Assembly (NCBI GenBank): GCA_002479215.1
Contig: DLME01000195.1
Coordinates: 3,862-15,569 of the forward strand
Direction: 5' to 3'
Length of the DNA: 11,708 bases
From: Syntrophaceae bacterium UBA7544
GTDB taxonomy: Bacteria; Desulfobacterota; Syntrophia; Syntrophales; Smithellaceae
Part shown: piece after piece, positions 7,253-11,708 of the stretch
How the letters are laid out: each line of letters opens with the position of its first letter
How positions within the stretch are numbered: position 1 is the stretch's first letter
Program-made: the position numbers and the translations under genes
Notes under the pieces: model-generated
What the model was told of the DNA's origin: nothing
The model's database searches: none
What the model saw: only the letters and a program-made list of their open reading frames with translations

Positions 7253-9046
7253 CTATGAGCCGTTTTGCTCTTCTTCCTTTTGAAACTCGTCGGGAAAACG
7301 CCCCATCATATAATCCTGAACATAAGCGCGCACTTCGGTAGCGGTGCTAAATGTAAGGGCTTTTTCCAGTAGTACTTTAGATTCCTTAATTGATGATTCC
7401 CGTATTATTCGTTTAATTCGCGGAATGGCCAGGTGGTTCATACTTAACTCATCCAATTCCATTCCCAGAAGAATCAACGCATACAGGGGATCGCCCGCCA
7501 TTTCCCCGCACATGGCTACACGAATCTTTGCCTCATGAGCCGCGTCCACCACTCTCTTGATCAATCTTAAAATAGCCGGATGCAAAGGCTCATACAAATA
7601 AGTCAGGCGCTCATTGGCTCTGTCGATAGCCAGGGCATATTGGGTCAAATCGTTCGTGCCGATGCTGAAAAAATCCACTTCTCGCGCCAGTTTATCGGCA
7701 ATCTCAACTGCGGCGGGCACTTCGATCATCGCCCCTACTTCCATCTTCGGGGCAATTTTCACGCCCTGCTCCAGAAGTTCTTTTCGGGCTTCCTCCAGCA
7801 ATTTCTTTGCTTCGCGAATTTCCTCAATGCTCGCAATCATCGGGAAAAGAATTTTAACTTTTCCTACTGCGCTGGCGCGCCAAATAGCTCTCAGTTGGGT
7901 CTTGAAAAGCTCTGTTTCCTTCAGGCAAAATCGAATCGCCCGCAATCCCATTTGCGGATTCAGTTCCTTGACATGTTTTTGGTCGGGATAAAGTTTGTCT
8001 CCGCCCAAATCAAAAGTTCTTATTGTCGACCAGAGTAAATCTTTGGCGCTGACAACCTGGCGATAATTAGTGAAATGATCTTCTTCCGTGGGTAAATCAT
8101 GGCGGCTGATATATAGGAACTCCGTCCGATAAAGCCCGATGTATTCCGCACCATGCGTAATTGCCGAGGGTATTTCTTCAACAAACTCGATATTCCCCCC
8201 TATCTGCACCAGATAATCATCGGTAGTAACGGCCGGCAATTTCGCGTATTTCATATACTCATCATTGGCCGCGGAAAAGTGCAGCTTTTTCTCTTCGTAC
8301 CTTTTTATCATTTCCGGATAAGGGTTAACAATGACCACGCCGGAGATGCCATCCACAATCAATTCATCTCCCGTCTTCACCAGCTGGGTAATATTGCCCA
8401 GGCCGGCTACGGCGGGCAATTCCATGGCGATGGAAACAATGGCCGTGTGCGAAGTTCGGCCGCCGATATCGGTGGCAAAACCGATAACTTTATCCATTTT
8501 CATTTGCGCTGTATCCGCCGGGGAAAGATCCGGCGCAATGACAATTACTTCCCCACCGATTTCCAGAACAATTTCTCTTTTTTCACCGGAAAGGTTGCGT
8601 AAAATTCTTTGACCAACGTACTGGACATCGCTGATACGGTCCCGGATATAAGCATCGCCCACGCCTTCAAATATTTGTTTATAGTGGTCAAGAGTCAAAC
8701 GCACCGCCCATTCCGCGTTGATTCCCAATCTGCGTATATACTTAATGGTACGGTTGCTGAATTTTTTATCTTTTAAAATCAAAATATGAACGTCAATGAC
8801 ATACAGAGGTTCGGTAATTCTTGATTTTTTGAGGTTTTCCTGAATTTCCAACAATTGAATCTCTGAATCTTTCAAAGATTTCTTAAACCTTTTAATTTCT
8901 TTGGGAATAGACGAAGATTTCTTAAGTTTATAAAAGGAAATCTGGCTGTCCAGCGGATCAAAGCGATAAGCCCTGCCGATAACAACGCCCGGAGAAACAC
9001 CTATACCCTTAAGTGCGAATGTTTTCTTTGTTTGTTCAGCGCTCAT
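7253..9046 (-). CDS. ptsI: PTS Enzyme I (phosphoenolpyruvate-protein phosphotransferase)
   Basis: Cytoplasmic first enzyme of the phosphotransferase system: takes phosphate from phosphoenolpyruvate on a histidine and passes it to HPr. 597 residues, slightly longer than E. coli EI (575). N-terminal: KGIGVSPGVVIGRAY, a helical HPr-binding region (about 45-150), then the phospho-histidine site GGRTSHTAIVS with His200. C-terminal PEP-binding barrel: GLYRTEFLY, RTFDLGGDK, NPQMGLRAIR, EVGAMIEVP, FFSIGTNDLTQYALAIDR, and the active-site Cys513 in MCGEMAGDP. All key residues are present, so it should be active. A charged tail ends in EEEQNGS. It starts 7 bp after the HPr stop, with a weak GGGGAAG site inside ptsH, which suggests translational coupling. 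Confidence 0.97.
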   Translation of the reverse strand: MSAEQTKKTFALKGIGVSPGVVIGRAYRFDPLDSQISFYKLKKSSSIPKEIKRFKKSLKDSEIQLLEIQENLKKSRITEPLYVIDVHILILKDKKFSNRTIKYIRRLGINAEWAVRLTLDHYKQIFEGVGDAYIRDRISDVQYVGQRILRNLSGEKREIVLEIGGEVIVIAPDLSPADTAQMKMDKVIGFATDIGGRTSHTAIVSIAMELPAVAGLGNITQLVKTGDELIVDGISGVVIVNPYPEMIKRYEEKKLHFSAANDEYMKYAKLPAVTTDDYLVQIGGNIEFVEEIPSAITHGAEYIGLYRTEFLYISRHDLPTEEDHFTNYRQVVSAKDLLWSTIRTFDLGGDKLYPDQKHVKELNPQMGLRAIRFCLKETELFKTQLRAIWRASAVGKVKILFPMIASIEEIREAKKLLEEARKELLEQGVKIAPKMEVGAMIEVPAAVEIADKLAREVDFFSIGTNDLTQYALAIDRANERLTYLYEPLHPAILRLIKRVVDAAHEAKIRVAMCGEMAGDPLYALILLGMELDELSMNHLAIPRIKRIIRESSIKESKVLLEKALTFSTATEVRAYVQDYMMGRFPDEFQKEEEQNGS

Positions 9047-9053
9047 TTATCGT

Positions 9054-9320
9054 TTAATCTTCCCCGAATTTATTTTCAATCAGGTTTTCCAACGCCTCTA
9101 AGGCCTTGAACGCGTCAACACCATCGGCTTTTATTGTTAGCATTCCGCCTCTGGGACAAGCAATAGTAAGTATTCCCAGAATGCTTTTGCCATTGGCAGT
9201 TTGTCCTTTGTGCACGAGATAGATTTCCGCTTTAAACTGCTGGGCTACTTTTACAAACGCTGCTGCTGCCCGCGCATGCATTCCTAATTTGTTTTTCAAT
9301 TTTAAGGTTCTAGTCTCCAT
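9054..9320 (-). CDS. ptsH: Phosphocarrier protein HPr
   Basis: Small phosphate carrier between Enzyme I and IIA proteins. From the ATG at 9320 it has 88 residues and puts the phosphorylated histidine at exactly position 15 (GMHARAAAAFVK) and the regulatory serine at exactly position 46 (NGKSILGILTIACPRG), as in classic HPr. This supports the ATG over an in-frame TTG at 9323. Ser46 and its surroundings are the kind recognised by HPr kinase (HprK), though no hprK lies in the window. The start overlaps the IID stop by one base (TGATG), and ptsI follows after 7 bp. Confidence 0.96.
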   Translation of the reverse strand: METRTLKLKNKLGMHARAAAAFVKVAQQFKAEIYLVHKGQTANGKSILGILTIACPRGGMLTIKADGVDAFKALEALENLIENKFGED

Positions 9321-10078
9321 CAATTAAATAATTCTCTGCAGGAAATAATAAGAAGAAATATTACAAAAGCACCATAAATAATATGAATTTGCGATACACC
9401 TTTTTTAATCAAGAAAAATGAAGGCAAAATAAAAGCCAATGCCGCTGATTTTACAATTATACCGGAAGTATCTGCGATAAAAGGCCAATACCAGCCATAC
9501 GTAAGCCAAATGGCCAAAACGATCAGCGTCAGCAAAGAAAGCCAGCGAAGTTTTACGGAAACACGAGGCAAATCCATCGCGCGGATAAACTCAATGCCCT
9601 GCTTTCCCCTCCGGTAGCCTTCGATAAAACCTTTAGCCCTCAGCCAGAAGTGAGCCGGCGTATAAATTACCAAAAAAGCCAAAGGAGCAATGATAAATCC
9701 CATAAAAGCCAAATAGACGGCGACAATCGCCGCAAAAGGCCGCAGCGCGCTCCAGAAGAAAATATCACCTATCGCGGCATAAGGCCCCATCAAACCTTGC
9801 TTAAGCGCGATTACACCAGAAGCATTACCCTTACCCGAGCTTTCTTCTTCCAAGCAGACAACCGAACCGATTAACGGCGCGGAAAAGTAGGGGTGGCTGT
9901 TATACATCTGCAAATGTCTGGTCAGCATTAATTCTGAATCCTTTTCTTGCAACCGCCATTCCCGGATAAGGGGAATTATGGCCAGGGCAAAGCCTAAGTT
10001 TTGCATCCGCCGAAAATTCAGTGCAGCATGTATAAAAAAAGACCTCAAAAAAATTTTGATCAATGTCGATTTTTTCAC
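9320..10078 (-). CDS. PTS mannose/fructose/sorbose-family IID component
   Basis: Membrane subunit of mannose-type phosphotransferase permeases. The 252-residue protein shows the family's N-terminal block LRSFFIHAALNFRRMQNLGFALAIIPL, then RHLQMYNSHPYFSAPLIGSVV and GVIALKQGLMGPYAAIGDIFFW, and a C-terminal half with hydrophobic stretches at about 112-150, 178-195, 205-222 and 230-248. It is a little shorter than usual (about 265-285). The start is GTG at 10078, since an in-frame TAA lies 12 bp further upstream and the next ATG (codon 25) would cut into the conserved block. IIA, IIB and IIC genes are not adjacent: the gene upstream is a thioesterase. It may pair with a IIC coded elsewhere or serve another role beside HPr and EI. 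Confidence 0.88.
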   Translation of the reverse strand: MKKSTLIKIFLRSFFIHAALNFRRMQNLGFALAIIPLIREWRLQEKDSELMLTRHLQMYNSHPYFSAPLIGSVVCLEEESSGKGNASGVIALKQGLMGPYAAIGDIFFWSALRPFAAIVAVYLAFMGFIIAPLAFLVIYTPAHFWLRAKGFIEGYRRGKQGIEFIRAMDLPRVSVKLRWLSLLTLIVLAIWLTYGWYWPFIADTSGIIVKSAALAFILPSFFLIKKGVSQIHIIYGAFVIFLLIISCRELFN

Positions 10079-10136
10079 TTTTTTTCGGCCTTAGTAGCAG
10101 TTAGTTGCATATTAATAATGTTTTATTTGGCGAATC

Positions 10137-10165
10137 TAGCTAACATAAATGGCCTATTAAGTCAA
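10137..10165 (-). promoter_or_regulatory. Candidate promoter of the IID-ptsH-ptsI unit
   Basis: In the 124-bp gap upstream of IID, TTGACT (10165-10160) is followed after 17 bp by TAGCTA (10142-10137) on the minus strand. The -35 is good and the -10 poor (three of six). The leader would be about 55 nt. No sigma54-type GG/GC pair was noticed. Confidence 0.35.
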
Positions 10166-10202
10166 TTTAATCAAGGAATAACAGGAAAGCAAAATATTTT
10201 GT

Positions 10203-10637
10203 TTATTTGTAGCCAATTTCCGGCGTTAGTTTTACCTTGCCTTTAACGAAAACACCACTGCCTCTGGCAATTTCCCTGTTTTCCGCGTCGTAGAGAATGG
10301 ATTCCGCAAAATATTGAGTTCTGGTGGAATTAACTACTTTTCCACTGGCTTTTATAATACCTTTAGCAATCGGCCGAATAAGATAGATATTAAAACTTAC
10401 AGTCAATACAAAAACATCTTCGACCAGCGAATTGACGGCAAAAAAAGCCGCGTTATCCAGCGCCAGAAAATACATAGCGCCGTGCAGGGCGCCCGCGGCA
10501 TGAAAAAGATTTTGATTTACGGGTAGAGTAATATCGGCCTGACCATGGCTTATTTCCACGCGCACGCCGAGCATTTTTACAATCGGCGCGGAATGCATCA
10601 TATTTTCGAGTTTCCGGTAATGAGCGTCATTGGGCAT
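10203..10637 (-). CDS. PaaI-family hotdog-fold thioesterase
   Basis: A 144-residue protein of the PaaI/YbgC-like hotdog fold, which hydrolyses acyl- or aryl-CoA thioesters in the cytoplasm. Visible: NLFHAAGALHGAMYFLALDNAAFFAVNSL (split here as His46, the HG pair at 52-53, and Asp61 in the central helix, a usual catalytic acid), then VLTVSFNIYLIRPIAKG and a C-terminal strand IARGSGVFVKGKV. The substrate cannot be read from sequence. The ATG at 10637 is chosen because it has a strong GAGGAG 7 nt upstream; an in-frame upstream start at 10670 would place the N-terminus inside the hairpin at 10660-10705. It could be transcribed with the membrane-protein gene upstream or independently. Confidence 0.85.
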   Translation of the reverse strand: MPNDAHYRKLENMMHSAPIVKMLGVRVEISHGQADITLPVNQNLFHAAGALHGAMYFLALDNAAFFAVNSLVEDVFVLTVSFNIYLIRPIAKGIIKASGKVVNSTRTQYFAESILYDAENREIARGSGVFVKGKVKLTPEIGYK

Positions 10638-10644
10638 TAAAATA

Positions 10645-10650
10645 CTCCTC
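10645..10650 (-). promoter_or_regulatory. Shine-Dalgarno of the PaaI-type gene, fixes its start
   Basis: GAGGAG on the minus strand, 7 nt before the ATG at 10637 and 9 nt after the foot of the 20-bp hairpin. It rules for the shorter start. Confidence 0.75.
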
Positions 10651-10659
10651 AAAAACTGA

Positions 10660-10705
10660 AGACTTAACATTGACGCCGCCGTGAAGCGGCGTCAATGTTA
10701 AGTCT
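10660..10705 (-). terminator. Perfect 20-bp stem-loop between two genes; possible terminator or regulatory hairpin
   Basis: AGACTTAACATTGACGCCGC (10660-10679) and its exact reverse complement (10686-10705) are separated by six bases (CGTGAA). The stem is GC-rich near the loop. It begins 30 bp after the stop of the membrane-protein gene on the minus strand. In that direction it is followed by TCAGTTTTTG, a short and delayed T-run, so termination may be partial. In the plus direction no T-run follows. It may instead control access to the thioesterase ribosome site or protect RNA ends. Confidence 0.55.
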
Positions 10706-10735
10706 AAAAGTAAGCTTGGAGAATAACGGTTTTGT

Positions 10736-11359
10736 TTATTCCTTGATATACTGCTCGGCGACTTCCCGCGTAATTTTAGTGTTTTTGGCTATGTCGGTTA
10801 TAACAACAACTGTCTCGGCGAAGAAATAAAAAATCACCAGCACAAGAAAAGCTACCAACCAGCCGACCACAATAAATATCAGCCCGCCTAAAAAATCGGA
10901 ACTATAGCCGCCGAAACCCTGCCCCGGCATAAAAAGGCTGGACTTTCTGATAAAATAGAAGGCGTTGCCGCCGATAAACCAGATAAGTATGCCGCCGGCT
11001 ATGGCAACAACCACCGAGAAACAGGCATATATTTCCCCGCAAAGTTTAAGAGCGATAGACACTATCGGGATAACGGTATAATCGGCATCCGGCAGTGCGG
11101 AAATATCACCGGCGCGAATAAACATGGTATGAACCACCATGTAAACAGCTATAACAAAAAATAACTGGAAAATAATAATTCCCAATATTAGCGAAGTATC
11201 TTGCCCCGCAACAGACTTCCAAACGCCTACCCAGGACACAAGACCGGCGATGGCAATGACTACCGTGAGTATTTGCAGAAAAACCGTAAAAGCTTTTCTA
11301 AAGAAGTGACCTACTGAAATTAATTGAAGAACCGGTTTCATAAAAAAATAATTTCCCAT
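10736..11359 (-). CDS. Integral membrane protein of unknown function, four predicted segments
   Basis: I do not recognise the family. The 207-residue protein has four strongly hydrophobic stretches at about 25-47, 56-78, 108-130 and 158-182, a glycine- and phenylalanine-rich loop (FMPGQGFGGYSSDFLGG) before the last segment, and a charged C-terminal tail NTKITREVAEQYIKE, probably cytoplasmic. No catalytic motif is visible. The ATG at 11359 is chosen over a longer start at 11422 because AAAGGAGA sits 5 nt upstream and a promoter-like sequence lies inside the longer version. The next gene upstream is an HD-GYP-like gene, the next downstream a thioesterase; neither suggests a role. Confidence 0.75.
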   Translation of the reverse strand: MGNYFFMKPVLQLISVGHFFRKAFTVFLQILTVVIAIAGLVSWVGVWKSVAGQDTSLILGIIIFQLFFVIAVYMVVHTMFIRAGDISALPDADYTVIPIVSIALKLCGEIYACFSVVVAIAGGILIWFIGGNAFYFIRKSSLFMPGQGFGGYSSDFLGGLIFIVVGWLVAFLVLVIFYFFAETVVVITDIAKNTKITREVAEQYIKE

Positions 11360-11393
11360 AAAAATCTCCTTTGTTTCTAAAAAATTTGCGTTT

Positions 11394-11422
11394 TGTATAG
11401 CACGGCAGGTAACTTTTATCAC
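11394..11422 (-). promoter_or_regulatory. Candidate extended -10 promoter of the membrane-protein gene
   Basis: On the minus strand TGC-TATACA (11402-11394) is a good extended -10. A weak -35, GTGATA, lies 17 bp upstream (11422-11417). The leader would be about 28 nt and carry the AAAGGAGA ribosome site. The context is similar to the eno promoter (TGC-TATAGA). Confidence 0.45.
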
Positions 11423-11434
11423 TCTATATTTACA

Positions 11435-11708
11435 TTATCTGATTTGTTCCGATACTTTTAAAAAACGATTCGCATAAAAATCTTTTGCTATTGCTTGTCT
11501 TTCTTTAACATATGAACTTACTGTATCATACTGGTCAAATAATAAATCAACTATCCGGGAATCCAATAACTTCTTATCCGATTCATTTTTTATAGTTTTA
11601 TAAATATCTTCTTTATTCATACCGCTCCTATATGGCCTATCTTCCGATATTGCCGTGAAGATATCGGCAACAGCCATAATTCTGGCCCCTGTATCGATTT
11701 CATCTGCT
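11435..11708 (-). CDS. C-terminal end of an HD-GYP-like (HD-domain) phosphohydrolase, cut by window edge
   Basis: The last 90 residues are visible and the frame is open to the right edge, so the ATG at 11677 is internal. ADEIDTGARIMAVADIFTAI followed by SEDRPYRSGM is the hallmark C-terminal part of HD-GYP domains (usual form GARIxAVADxFDALTxDRPYR). In the family, such domains hydrolyse cyclic di-GMP or related nucleotides. The HD and GYP metal-binding motifs lie outside the window, so activity cannot be judged. The tail after the domain (SSYVKERQAIAKDFYANRF) is short, so the HD domain is the C-terminal part of the protein. Confidence 0.85.
   Translation of the reverse strand, partial: ADEIDTGARIMAVADIFTAISEDRPYRSGMNKEDIYKTIKNESDKKLLDSRIVDLLFDQYDTVSSYVKERQAIAKDFYANRFLKVSEQIR

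Noticed and set aside
7580..8612. Several plus-strand frames of 93-152 codons opposite ptsI
   Set aside because: All are antisense to a fully conserved Enzyme I sequence and have shadow-type composition.
10190..10201. 12-bp palindrome CAAAATATTTTG just after the thioesterase gene
   Set aside because: Pure AT-rich palindrome without GC stem or T-run; too weak for a terminator and likely by chance.
10638..10670. N-terminal extension of the PaaI-type gene to 10670
   Set aside because: It would start inside the 20-bp hairpin and read through the Shine-Dalgarno that serves the ATG at 10637.

Overview
The window reads as chromosomal housekeeping DNA of an uncultured or little-studied Gram-negative bacterium with moderate GC. 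The best guess is a Desulfobacterota/Deltaproteobacteria-like organism. That rests on a PlsB-type acyltransferase, a mannose-family PTS IID gene joined to HPr and Enzyme I, an HPr that keeps Ser46, an EPS-type MarR regulator, and GGAATGACA-type hairpin repeats. The assignment is inference; there is no rRNA or tRNA gene to anchor it. No phage, CRISPR array, complete insertion sequence or obvious defence system was seen.

Left part (1-3030, all genes on the minus strand): a bifunctional chorismate mutase/DAHP synthase cut by the left edge; a 180-bp repeat with 12-bp inverted ends; a small MarR-type regulator with a plausible promoter and operator; a 5'-truncated S23 four-helix-bundle gene; a 124-bp element with perfect 16-bp inverted ends lying exactly where the S23 gene is broken; and a TtcA-like PP-loop tRNA thiolase.

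Middle (3030-7130): enolase is the only plus-strand gene and has a good promoter and Shine-Dalgarno site. It converges, with a 16-bp gap, on plsB (glycerol-3-phosphate acyltransferase).

Right part (7250-11708, all minus strand): in transcription order, the end of an HD-GYP-like gene, a four-segment membrane protein of unknown function, a PaaI-type hotdog thioesterase, then PTS IID, HPr (ptsH), Enzyme I (ptsI) and plsB. IID and HPr overlap by one base and HPr and EI are 7 bp apart, so these three are almost certainly one transcription unit. No IIA, IIB or IIC gene lies next to IID.

Three of the genes work at phosphoenolpyruvate: enolase makes it, and DAHP synthase and Enzyme I consume it. The most unusual points are an AroQ domain that seems to lack two catalytic residues, the S23 gene broken at a repeat boundary, the IID-HPr-EI cluster without its partners, and a perfect 20-bp hairpin just upstream of the thioesterase ribosome-binding site. 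I did not find a convincing new multi-gene system.
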